From Lachnospiraceae bacterium (lineage in GTDB: Bacteria > Bacillota > Clostridia > Lachnospirales > Lachnospiraceae): 57,846 bases of DNA. Where the stretch lies: the NCBI GenBank assembly GCA_022764465.1, contig JALERL010000096.1, positions 1 to 57,846 on the forward strand, given 5' to 3'. The notes beneath the pieces are model-generated. The model was not told where the DNA came from, ran no database searches, and saw only the letters and a list, made by a program, of their open reading frames with translations. Below, in pieces: positions 26,226 to 33,944 of the stretch; positions within the stretch are counted from its first letter, which is position 1; every line of letters begins with the position of its first letter. A program made the translations under genes and the position numbers.

Positions 26226-26861
26226 ATGGAAAAGCAGGGTATACTTATTGTAGTTTCCGGTTTTTCAGGAGCCGGAAAAGGCACGATCATGAAGGAACTG
26301 TTAAAACGCTATCCTGATCAGTATGCACTTTCGGTTTCTGCAACAACACGCGGACCAAGACCGGGTGAAGTGGATGGAACGGATTATTTTTTCCGTACCA
26401 GAGAGCAGTTTGAAGAGATGATCGCACAGGATGAACTGATCGAATATGCACAGTATGTGAACAATTATTATGGAACACCGAAGTCCTATGTGCAGGAACA
26501 GTTGAGTAAGGGTAAGGATGTGATCCTTGAGATTGAGATCCAGGGAGCATTAAAGGTGAAGGAGAAGTTCCCGGACACCATGCTTTTATTCGTTTCAACT
26601 CCATCTGCCCAGATCTTAAAGGAACGTCTTGTCGGACGTGGGACAGAGGATGAAGCAACCATTCATGCAAGACTTGCAAGAGCGGTTCAGGAATCCGAAG
26701 GAATCGAGAATTATGATTACTTTGTGATCAACGATGAGCTTTCAGAGTGTGTAGAAAATGTACATGCGCTGATTCGCTGCGAACACAATCGTGTGTCACG
26801 TAATATAAATTTCATCAATCATATCAGAGAAGACCTGTCAGGTTTTTCGAAAGGAGAATAA
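26226..26861 (+). CDS. gmk: Guanylate kinase
   Basis: Phosphorylates GMP to GDP, an essential step in purine nucleotide metabolism. The 211-residue protein has the P-loop GFSGAGKGTI (about 12-21), the GMP-binding SVSATTRGPRPGEVDGTDYF (about 37-56), and the lid region ending RGTEDE. The start lies after AGAAAGGAAGACTATCATT. rpoZ follows after two bases, so the two are coupled. Confidence 0.96.
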   Translation: MEKQGILIVVSGFSGAGKGTIMKELLKRYPDQYALSVSATTRGPRPGEVDGTDYFFRTREQFEEMIAQDELIEYAQYVNNYYGTPKSYVQEQLSKGKDVILEIEIQGALKVKEKFPDTMLLFVSTPSAQILKERLVGRGTEDEATIHARLARAVQESEGIENYDYFVINDELSECVENVHALIRCEHNRVSRNINFINHIREDLSGFSKGE

Positions 26862-26863
26862 TT

Positions 26864-27115
26864 ATGATACATCCATCTTATGTAGAACTTATGAAAGTAG
26901 TAAACAATGACGTTGAGATCGGTGAAGAACCGGTAGTAAACAGCCGTTATTCCATCGTAATCGCAGCATCTAAGCGTGCAAGACAGATCATCGGTGGTGA
27001 CGAACCATTGATCGAGAATGCAAAGGGAAGAAAGCCTTTATCGATTGCAGTCGAAGAACTGTATACCGGTAAGGTGAAGATCATGGGTGAAGACGAACAG
27101 TCGGATGAAGAGTAA
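26864..27115 (+). CDS. rpoZ: RNA polymerase omega subunit
   Basis: An 83-residue subunit that helps assemble RNA polymerase and folds around the beta-prime C-terminus. The signature is NSRYSIVIAASKRARQI (about 26-42) and KPLSIAVEELYTGKV (about 57-71). The acidic end is typical. AAAGGAG precedes the start. A terminator follows at 27139. Confidence 0.95.
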   Translation: MIHPSYVELMKVVNNDVEIGEEPVVNSRYSIVIAASKRARQIIGGDEPLIENAKGRKPLSIAVEELYTGKVKIMGEDEQSDEE

Positions 27116-27138
27116 GACGAAATAAGAAGTAAGGGATG

Positions 27139-27166
27139 AGGGGTAACAGATTGCTGTTCCCCTTTT
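27139..27166 (+). terminator. Intrinsic terminator after rpoZ
   Basis: AGGGG-AACAG (27139-27149, one bulged T) pairs with CTGTTCCCCT (27154-27163) around ATTG, followed by a T-run ending at 27166. rimO starts 20 bases later, so some read-through is likely. Confidence 0.65.
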
Positions 27167-27185
27167 CCATATTAGTGGAGGAACT

Positions 27186-28511
27186 ATGAACCTGTTATTT
27201 GTATCACTAGGCTGTGATAAGAACCTTGTAGATTCAGAATATATGATCGGTATGATGGCAGATGCCGGATATCAGGTCATTGATGACGAGAATGAAGCAG
27301 ACGTGATTATCGTAAACAGCTGTTGTTTTATCAATGATGCAAAGGAAGAAAGTATCAATACGATCTTAGAACTTGCCGAGTTGAAAAAAAGCGGCAGGTT
27401 AAAGGCACTCGTTGTAACCGGCTGTCTGGCACAGCGGTATAAGGAAGAGATCATTGAAGAGATTCCGGAAGTCGATGCAATCCTTGGTACCAATTCCTAT
27501 GAAGATATTGTCCATGCGGTAGAAGAAGTCTTACAGGGTAAGACTTACCAGAATCTTGGAACCTTAGACGGACTGCCGAAGCTGACCACAAAGCGCAGCA
27601 TCACAACCGGCGGTCATTATGCATATCTTAAGATTGCAGAGGGCTGTGACAAGCACTGTACCTACTGTGTGATCCCGTCAGTCCGGGGTTATTACCGGAG
27701 TGTTCCAATGGAGGAACTGGTAAAAAAAGCGAAAGAACTGGTAAAACAGGGTGTACGCGAGCTGATCCTTGTTGCACAGGAGACGACGCTTTACGGCATG
27801 GATCTCTATGGAGAAAAGATGCTGCATCGTCTGTTAGATGAACTGAATCAGATTGACGGACTTTACTGGATCCGTATCATGTATTGTTATCCGGAAGAGA
27901 TCTATGATGAACTGATCGCTTCAATCAAGCGCAATGAGAAGGTATGCCATTATCTGGATATTCCAATCCAGCATGCGAACTCTGATGTACTTCGCAGAAT
28001 GGGAAGACGTACGAATAAGGAAGATCTGATCCGCATTATTACGAATCTTCGGAAAGAGATTCCTGACATCACACTGCGTACGACGCTGATCTGTGGATTC
28101 CCGGGAGAGACAAAGGAGCAGCACGAAGAACTGATGCAGTTTGTCAATGACATGGAATTTGACCGGTTAGGTGCATTTACCTATTCTCCGGAAGAGGGAA
28201 CACCTGCGGCTGAGATGGAAGGCCAGATCCCGGAAGAACAGAAGAAAGAATGGCAGGAAGAGGTCATGGAGTTAGAACAGGAAGTGATCTTTGATAAGAA
28301 CGAAGAGATGAAAGGGCAGAAGCTGTACGCATTCATTGAGGGAAAAATTGCAGATGAAAATGGCGTATATGTCGGAAGAACGTATAAGGATGCGCCTGAG
28401 GTAGATGGTTACATCTTTGTGAACTCCTCACAGGAACTTATGACAGGAGATTTTGTCAGGGTAGAAGTGACAGGAGCATATGAGTATGATCTGATAGGAG
28501 AACAATTATGA
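27186..28511 (+). CDS. rimO: Ribosomal protein S12 methylthiotransferase RimO
   Basis: Adds a methylthio group to the conserved Asp of ribosomal protein S12. The 441-residue protein has MTTase cysteines C10, C46 and C80 and the radical-SAM motif CDKHCTYC (C154, C158, C161), followed by VIPSVRGYYRS. The VSLGCDKNLVDSE start is specific for RimO rather than MiaB (CNTFGCQMN). A C-terminal TRAM domain ends near VEVTGAYEYDLIGE. Its TGA overlaps the pgsA ATG (ATGA). Confidence 0.95.
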   Translation: MNLLFVSLGCDKNLVDSEYMIGMMADAGYQVIDDENEADVIIVNSCCFINDAKEESINTILELAELKKSGRLKALVVTGCLAQRYKEEIIEEIPEVDAILGTNSYEDIVHAVEEVLQGKTYQNLGTLDGLPKLTTKRSITTGGHYAYLKIAEGCDKHCTYCVIPSVRGYYRSVPMEELVKKAKELVKQGVRELILVAQETTLYGMDLYGEKMLHRLLDELNQIDGLYWIRIMYCYPEEIYDELIASIKRNEKVCHYLDIPIQHANSDVLRRMGRRTNKEDLIRIITNLRKEIPDITLRTTLICGFPGETKEQHEELMQFVNDMEFDRLGAFTYSPEEGTPAAEMEGQIPEEQKKEWQEEVMELEQEVIFDKNEEMKGQKLYAFIEGKIADENGVYVGRTYKDAPEVDGYIFVNSSQELMTGDFVRVEVTGAYEYDLIGEQL

Positions 28512-29050
28512 ATTTACCAAACAAATTAACAATATTTCGTGTAATTTTAATCCCGTTTTTTGTATTCTTTTTGTTAGCACCATATTTTGAAGGATATGGC
28601 AATTATATTGCAGTTGCCATTTTTATCGTTGCCAGCCTGACGGATCTGTTAGACGGTAAGATTGCAAGAAAGTACAATCTGGTGACAGATTTCGGCAAGT
28701 TTATGGATCCGTTAGCGGATAAACTGCTGGTATGTTCCGCTATGATCTGTCTGATCGAGAATGGAAAGCTTGCAGCATGGATCGTAATCGTCATCATCAG
28801 CCGTGAATTCATTATCAGTGGATTCCGTCTGGTCGCATCAGACAACGGAATCGTAATCGCAGCAAGCTACTGGGGCAAGTTTAAGACAACCTTCCAGATG
28901 TTAATGATCATTGTACTGATCTTAGATATCCAGATGCCGTTTTTTGAAATCCTTGGAACGGTGCTTACGTATATCGCACTGATCCTTACCGTTGTTTCAC
29001 TGATCGATTATCTCTGGAAGAATAAGAGCGTCTTAAAAGAACAGAAATAG
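28508..29050 (+). CDS. pgsA: CDP-diacylglycerol--glycerol-3-phosphate phosphatidyltransferase
   Basis: Makes phosphatidylglycerol phosphate, the route to PG and cardiolipin, in the cytoplasmic membrane. The 180-residue protein has about five membrane helices and the CDP-alcohol phosphotransferase motif DLLDGKIAR...DFGKFMDPLADK, which matches DX2DGX2ARX8GX3DX3D. The N-terminus MNLPNKLTIFRVILIPFFVF is typical. It overlaps rimO by four bases. Confidence 0.95.
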   Translation: MNLPNKLTIFRVILIPFFVFFLLAPYFEGYGNYIAVAIFIVASLTDLLDGKIARKYNLVTDFGKFMDPLADKLLVCSAMICLIENGKLAAWIVIVIISREFIISGFRLVASDNGIVIAASYWGKFKTTFQMLMIIVLILDIQMPFFEILGTVLTYIALILTVVSLIDYLWKNKSVLKEQK

Positions 29051-29081
29051 CCGGATATGTTCCGGTACGGAGGCAGGCAAT

Positions 29082-29564
29082 ATGGATGGATCACTGGAAT
29101 ATCAGATCTATGAAGAATTAAAGAAAAAGGGACTTACGATCACAACCGCTGAGTCCTGTACCGGTGGACTGGTGGCAGGAACCCTGATCAATGTCGGCGG
29201 GATTTCCGATTATCTGAAAGAAGCATACATCACGTATTGTGATGAAGCAAAAAAGAAGCTGCTTGGTGTAAGTGAAGATACGTTATTAAAATATACCGCG
29301 GTTAGTGCGAAGACAGCAGAAGAAATGGCACTTGGCGGTGCAAAAGCGGCAGATGCAGATATCTGTCTTTCGGTAACCGGAATCGCAGGACCGGGTGGTG
29401 GCAATGAAGAATTCCCGGTCGGGCTGGTCTATACCGGCTGTGCGATCCGCGGAAAGGTCAGTGTGAAAAAGCACATTTTTTCCGGTGACAGACAGGAAGT
29501 GCGTAAGCAGGCAGTAACAGCAGTGCTACAGCAGCTGTTAGATGATCTGCATGCACCAGAATAA
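29082..29564 (+). CDS. pncC: CinA C-terminal domain protein (nicotinamide-nucleotide amidohydrolase)
   Basis: A 160-residue stand-alone CinA-C domain. PncC deamidates nicotinamide mononucleotide to nicotinate mononucleotide in NAD salvage. Motifs are TTAESCTGGLVAGTL (about 20-34, with the catalytic Ser) and VTGIAGPGGGNEEFPVGLVY (about 98-117). Full-length CinA has a further N-terminal domain that is absent here. GGAGG precedes the start. In Bacillus a pgsA-cinA-recA order is common; recA does not follow here. Confidence 0.9.
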   Translation: MDGSLEYQIYEELKKKGLTITTAESCTGGLVAGTLINVGGISDYLKEAYITYCDEAKKKLLGVSEDTLLKYTAVSAKTAEEMALGGAKAADADICLSVTGIAGPGGGNEEFPVGLVYTGCAIRGKVSVKKHIFSGDRQEVRKQAVTAVLQQLLDDLHAPE

Positions 29565-29586
29565 GAAAGCAAAGAGGACAGGAACT

Positions 29587-30144
29587 ATGAGGATTATAGC
29601 AGGAACGGCAAGAAGCCTGCCATTAAAGACAATCGATGGGATGGATACAAGGCCTACAACAGACCGGATCAAAGAGACACTTTTTAACATGCTGCAACCG
29701 GATATACCGGGCTGCTATTTCTTAGATCTGTTTGCAGGAAGCGGACAGATGGGATTAGAGGCAGTCAGCAGAGGTGCTTCCTATGCGGTATTTGTGGAAA
29801 ATGCAAAAAAGGCTGCAGCCTGTATTGAGGATAATATCCACTTCACGAAGTTTGAGGACAGATGTAAGCTGATGCAGATGGATGTGACAGCTGCGATCCG
29901 TTCGCTCGAAGGAAAATATACCTTTGATATTATCTTTTTAGATCCTCCGTATAAGAAGGAATTAGAAAAAGACGTTCTGCTTTCGCTGCGGCAGTCTTCC
30001 ATACTGAAGGGCAATACGAAGATTATCGTAGAAGCTGCACTGAAAACAGATTTCTCTTATATTGAAGAAATGGGATATGAGATCCTAAAAGAAAAAACTT
30101 ATAAGACAAATATGCATCTTTTTTTGCGTAAGAAGAACGGATAA
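29587..30144 (+). CDS. rsmD: 16S rRNA m2G966 methyltransferase RsmD
   Basis: Methylates G966 of 16S rRNA with SAM. The 185-residue protein starts [18 protein letters not shown] and has [16 protein letters not shown] (about 21-36), the SAM loop [19 protein letters not shown] and the catalytic DPPY (in [10 protein letters not shown]). The longer in-frame start at 29542 lies inside pncC; AGGACAGGA near the ATG at 29587 fits better. rsmD-coaD-ylbJ is the Bacillus ylbH-coaD-ylbJ order. Confidence 0.94.
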   Translation: MRIIAGTARSLPLKTIDGMDTRPTTDRIKETLFNMLQPDIPGCYFLDLFAGSGQMGLEAVSRGASYAVFVENAKKAAACIEDNIHFTKFEDRCKLMQMDVTAAIRSLEGKYTFDIIFLDPPYKKELEKDVLLSLRQSSILKGNTKIIVEAALKTDFSYIEEMGYEILKEKTYKTNMHLFLRKKNG

Positions 30145-30170
30145 AATCGTGCATGGAAATGAGGAAGCGT

Positions 30171-30671
30171 ATGAAGAAAGCAATCTATCCGGGCAGCTTT
30201 GACCCGGTGACAAACGGACATATGGATATGATCGTAAGAGCATCAAAGATTGTAGATGAACTTGTAGTAGGCGTCTTGAATAACAGCGCGAAAAATTCGT
30301 TGTTTTCTGTAGAGGAACGTGTTAGTATGTTAGAAGAGATGACACGAGATATGAAGAATGTTACCGTTACATCCTTTGATGGACTGATGGTTGATTATAT
30401 GGACGAGATCGGGGCTACGATCGTTGTCCGTGGACTCCGTGCAGTAACGGATTTTGAATATGAGTTACAGATCGCACAGACGAATCATAAGGTGAATCCG
30501 AAGATCGACACCATCTTTCTTACAACGAGTCTGGAATATGCATATTTAAGTTCCACGATCGTAAAAGAGTTTGCATCTTATGGCGGGGATATTTCACATT
30601 TTGTGCCACAGCGTTTTATCAATGATATTTATGCGAAGTATAACATAGAGCCAAAGACAGATAAGAAATAA
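30171..30671 (+). CDS. coaD: Phosphopantetheine adenylyltransferase
   Basis: Makes dephospho-CoA from 4'-phosphopantetheine and ATP. The 166-residue protein starts [19 protein letters not shown] with the TNGH nucleotidyl-transferase motif, and has [13 protein letters not shown] and [18 protein letters not shown], the ISSTXVR-like motif. GAGGAAGCGT before the ATG at 30171 sets the start; two earlier in-frame ATGs have no good site. It is a typical hexameric bacterial enzyme. Confidence 0.96.
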   Translation: MKKAIYPGSFDPVTNGHMDMIVRASKIVDELVVGVLNNSAKNSLFSVEERVSMLEEMTRDMKNVTVTSFDGLMVDYMDEIGATIVVRGLRAVTDFEYELQIAQTNHKVNPKIDTIFLTTSLEYAYLSSTIVKEFASYGGDISHFVPQRFINDIYAKYNIEPKTDKK

Positions 30672-30701
30672 TCATAGATTAAAAGGGAGCGTGTGTGATA
30701 G

Positions 30702-31316
30702 ATGAGCAGCAGAATGGAACAGATTATAGAAGAGATTGAAGAATATATTGAGAACTGTAAGTTTCAGCCGTTATCAAGTACGAAGATCGTTGTCAATAAG
30801 GACGAGATTGAAGAACTTTTGACAGAGCTTCGGATGAAGACACCGGAGGAGATCAAGCGTTATCAGAAGATCATCAGCAATAAGGAGGCAATCCTTGCAG
30901 ATGCGCAGGCAAAGGCAGATGCGATCATTGCACAGGCTCAGGTACAGACGAATGAATTAGTCAGCGAGCATCAGATCATGCAGCAGGCATACGCGCAGGC
31001 GAATGAGGTTGTTATGATCGCAACGAAGCAGGCACAGGAGATCTTAGATAATGCGACGAACGATGCAAATAATATCCGTACGGCTGCAATCGAGTACACC
31101 GATAACATCCTAAAGAGTATGGAAGATGTGATTTCCAGTGCGATTGATACTTCAAAAGCAAGATTTGACAGCCTGAACAATTCCTTACAGGGATTTTTAG
31201 ATATTGTGGTATCGAACCGCAGCGAGCTTGTCCCGGAGGAAGAAAGCGAAGAGAAGCCAAAGGAACCGGAACAGGCAGAAGCGGCACAGACCGTAGCTGC
31301 CCCGGAAGAGAATTAA
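30702..31316 (+). CDS. Coiled-coil protein, ATP-synthase-B or V-ATPase-H-like annotation
   Basis: A 204-residue acidic protein. After a short start (IIEEIEEYIENCKFQPLSST) it is almost one long helix from about 40 to 165, with Ala/Gln-rich heptads (AILADAQAKADAIIAQAQ, NEVVMIATKQAQEILDNA). The tail from 175 is Glu/Pro/Ala-rich. Database names such as V-ATPase subunit H come from this coiled coil and are not reliable. It could be a DivIVA-like scaffold. No membrane segment is seen. Its TAA ends exactly where the stop of ylbJ on the other strand begins. Confidence 0.8.
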   Translation: MSSRMEQIIEEIEEYIENCKFQPLSSTKIVVNKDEIEELLTELRMKTPEEIKRYQKIISNKEAILADAQAKADAIIAQAQVQTNELVSEHQIMQQAYAQANEVVMIATKQAQEILDNATNDANNIRTAAIEYTDNILKSMEDVISSAIDTSKARFDSLNNSLQGFLDIVVSNRSELVPEEESEEKPKEPEQAEAAQTVAAPEEN

Positions 31317-32258
31317 CTAAAAGTATACGGATATGGCTGGCATCCTGCAGATCAGATAGGCCAGTAAGGAACTTTCCATACATAGTAAGAACTTTGTCAG
31401 AATGTACGGTCGGATTGAAAGCCCGGTTTCTTGGACCATGGCAGTGGTCTGCGCGATTCCGCTGCATCCACCGAATGCAGTAAAGGCAATGCAGAGCAGA
31501 TATTTGGTCAGAAGTGGACAGGAACTTTCTGCAACTGCCCAGATTCCATTGGTGATTTCAATTCCACCTGTGAACAGGATCCGTACCAGTTCCGGTATGT
31601 CCGGAAGCAGGGATAGCACAGAGACAGCGATGGAAAAAAGCATGATATATCCTCCCAGCCGGACAAGTGTTTCAAAACCGTTTATGATTGCGGCATCAAT
31701 GATTTTGAAGTGAAACTGAAATCGTGATGTCGTATTTTTATGTAAAAAATCCGCATGCTTTTTCCGACGTTTCAGCAGAAATCTTCCGAGCAGTAACGGA
31801 GGCAGATATAAGATCAAAAAGGTCACAGGAATGAGTGCAGGAAGCTTCAGTGACTGGTTTAGAATAAAGCTGCTGACAAAAACCGGGCTCATGTTATTGC
31901 TGATGATAAAAAGAACCGAGGCTTCCTCGTATGAGATTTTGCCTTCTTCTAACATGGACGCGCAGATCTTACTGCCCATCGGAAAACCGAATAAAAATCC
32001 GGCTGCAAGTGGAAAGGTTCCCTCGATGCTGACCGGGAGTACATGTGTAAGCATCCGGTGAAGCGGTCTGGCAAACAGATAAAACAGATTACTGCTTAAG
32101 CAGATTCCGGTCAGGATCGCAAACGGAAGAAGCGTTGGGAGGATGATCTGATACCAGAGTAACAGTCCACTGGCGGCGGCAGGAACTGCATGCTGTGGGA
32201 ATGCGATCAGATAGAGAAAGAGGCTAAGCAGCGATAGCAGAAGGAACATTTTTTTCAT
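31317..32258 (-). CDS. ylbJ: YlbJ-like sporulation integral membrane protein
   Basis: A 313-residue polytopic membrane protein of the nucleoside-recognition (gate) family. In Bacillus, YlbJ is made in the mother cell and needed for the spore cortex. Visible features are several hydrophobic helices, the block FPLAAGFLFGFPMGSKICAS and, near the end, IAFTAFGGCSGIAQTTAMVQ. It lies next to rsmD-coaD as in Bacillus but here is on the opposite strand, convergent with the coiled-coil gene with no bases between. The ribosome site is weak (AGGGAAATAATG about 15 bases upstream). Confidence 0.88.
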   Translation of the reverse strand: MKKMFLLLSLLSLFLYLIAFPQHAVPAAASGLLLWYQIILPTLLPFAILTGICLSSNLFYLFARPLHRMLTHVLPVSIEGTFPLAAGFLFGFPMGSKICASMLEEGKISYEEASVLFIISNNMSPVFVSSFILNQSLKLPALIPVTFLILYLPPLLLGRFLLKRRKKHADFLHKNTTSRFQFHFKIIDAAIINGFETLVRLGGYIMLFSIAVSVLSLLPDIPELVRILFTGGIEITNGIWAVAESSCPLLTKYLLCIAFTAFGGCSGIAQTTAMVQETGLSIRPYILTKFLLCMESSLLAYLICRMPAISVYF

Positions 32259-32331
32259 AGTGCAGATTCATTATTTCCCTTTTTCACTAATATATTTTTG
32301 TGATAAAAAAATATTCCGGATCTGGTGATTT

Positions 32332-33165
32332 ATGAAGGAAAGACGCATTTGTTGTGTTATACTATTTGTAATTCTGATTCTATTTGATGTGAAGCTGACT
32401 GGGATTTTGCAGGAACAAAAAAACGGTCAGCTGGAGTTTGATCCGGAAGTGTACCATACGACGTTCCGGAATCAGCAGGTCGATCCGCTGATTTATCAGA
32501 ATTTTTTGGACTATGATACGAAAAAGTATTCGGTTTCCGAATATATCGCAGGTTATTTTTATCAGGGCGAGCAGAGTAAAACGGCGCTTACGGCACGCAT
32601 CGATCAGTTTCGGCTGCAATATCCGAACGAATGGAACTGTTATGTAAGTTATGAAGATGCCATCTGGGCGGATGTCCGTTATTTTCCGGTTGCTGCTTCT
32701 ATGAACCATCCGGATGCTACGGTTGCATTTGATGATTCGTGGATGCAGAGCCGGACTTTTGGCGGAAACCGGGGGCATGAAGGCTGTGATATTATGGCAT
32801 CGGTCAATACGAGAGGCTATTATCCGATCGTCAGTGTCAGTGATGGTGTGATTGAAAAAATCGGCTGGCTGCCGCAAGGGGGCTACCGGCTTGGCATCCG
32901 GAGTCCACATGGTGCGTATTTTTACTATGCGCACCTGTATGATTATGTCCGTGACTTTGTACCGGGTGAACCGGTTACGGCCGGTGAGATCATTGGATTT
33001 ATGGGAGACAGTGGCTACAGTAAGGTCGAAGGGACAGTTGGAAATTTCGATGTGCATCTTCATTTTGGAATCTACTTAAATGACGAAAACGGGAAGGAAT
33101 TCAGTGTGAATTCGTATTCTGTATTAAAAATGTTAGAAAAGAAAAAATACCGCTGTATGTTTTAG
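32332..33165 (+). CDS. M23 family metallopeptidase, membrane-anchored
   Basis: A 277-residue protein with an N-terminal membrane helix (about 6-25, ICCVILFVILILFDVKLTGI) and an extracellular domain ending in an LytM-type peptidase. Zinc ligands are HEGCD (HxxxD, about 146-150) and HLHFGI (HxH, about 243-248); the catalytic His is in YYAHLYDY (about 205). All ligands are present, so it is probably active on peptide crosslinks. Its size and position near sporulation gene ylbJ leave a role in spore or vegetative wall open. The start has only a weak ribosome site. Confidence 0.87.
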   Translation: MKERRICCVILFVILILFDVKLTGILQEQKNGQLEFDPEVYHTTFRNQQVDPLIYQNFLDYDTKKYSVSEYIAGYFYQGEQSKTALTARIDQFRLQYPNEWNCYVSYEDAIWADVRYFPVAASMNHPDATVAFDDSWMQSRTFGGNRGHEGCDIMASVNTRGYYPIVSVSDGVIEKIGWLPQGGYRLGIRSPHGAYFYYAHLYDYVRDFVPGEPVTAGEIIGFMGDSGYSKVEGTVGNFDVHLHFGIYLNDENGKEFSVNSYSVLKMLEKKKYRCMF

Positions 33166-33197
33166 ATATATATAAACATAAGGGAAAGGATCAGTCG

Positions 33198-33944
33198 ATG
33201 GGAGCGAAGATCAGATTAGATAAATATCTTGCCAATATGGGGATCGGGACACGGACAGAAGTAAAAGCTTATATCCGAAAGGGAAAGGTTACGGTCAATG
33301 ATACCGTGACAAAGAGTCCGGAACTTAAGATTGATACGGACAAGGATCAAGTATGCTTCGAGCATCAGCCGGTGGGCTATGTAAGGCAGGAGTACTATCT
33401 GTTTTATAAACCGGCAGGCTGTGTATCAGCAACCGAAGATAAGACACACCGTACCGTGTTAGATTATATCGATGCAAAAAGAAAGGACCTTTTTCCGGTC
33501 GGCAGATTGGATATTGATACTGAGGGACTCTTACTGATTACAAATGACGGTGCACTTGCCCATCAGCTGCTGTCACCGAAAAAGCATGTAAAGAAGACCT
33601 ATTATGCAAGGATCGACGGCCTGGTTACCGCAGAGGATGTAAGGGCGTTTGAAGAAGGCGTGGATATCGGTGAAGAAAAGCTTACGATGCCGGCAGACTT
33701 AGAGATCTTATCCGCGGGTGAGATCTCAGAGATCCTGATCACGATCTGTGAAGGAAAGTATCACCAGGTAAAGCGGATGTTTGAAGCAGTCGGAAAGAAT
33801 GTGATCTATCTAAAGCGGCTGTCCATGGGAACACTGACATTAGATGCGGCCTTACAGCCGGGAGAATACCGCAGTCTGACGAAGCAGGAGATTGCAGCAT
33901 TAAGTCAGCAGACACCGAAAGAGGAAGAAAGGGAACAGGAATGA
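33198..33944 (+). CDS. RsuA-family rRNA pseudouridine synthase
   Basis: A 248-residue enzyme that isomerises a uridine in rRNA, probably 16S U516. It has an N-terminal S4 domain (IRLDKYLANMGIGTRTEVKA, about 4-23) and the catalytic block VGRLDIDTEGLLLITNDG (about 101-118) with Asp in RLD. The KYHQVKRMFEAVGK motif near 190 is specific for the RsuA/RluB/E/F branch. An ATGA overlap links it to the YgiQ gene. It carries an acidic tail. Confidence 0.93.
   Translation: MGAKIRLDKYLANMGIGTRTEVKAYIRKGKVTVNDTVTKSPELKIDTDKDQVCFEHQPVGYVRQEYYLFYKPAGCVSATEDKTHRTVLDYIDAKRKDLFPVGRLDIDTEGLLLITNDGALAHQLLSPKKHVKKTYYARIDGLVTAEDVRAFEEGVDIGEEKLTMPADLEILSAGEISEILITICEGKYHQVKRMFEAVGKNVIYLKRLSMGTLTLDAALQPGEYRSLTKQEIAALSQQTPKEEEREQE

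Noticed and set aside
32380..33063. 227-codon minus-strand ORF over the M23 peptidase gene
   Set aside because: The plus-strand frame carries all zinc-ligand motifs; the antisense frame has no recognisable feature.
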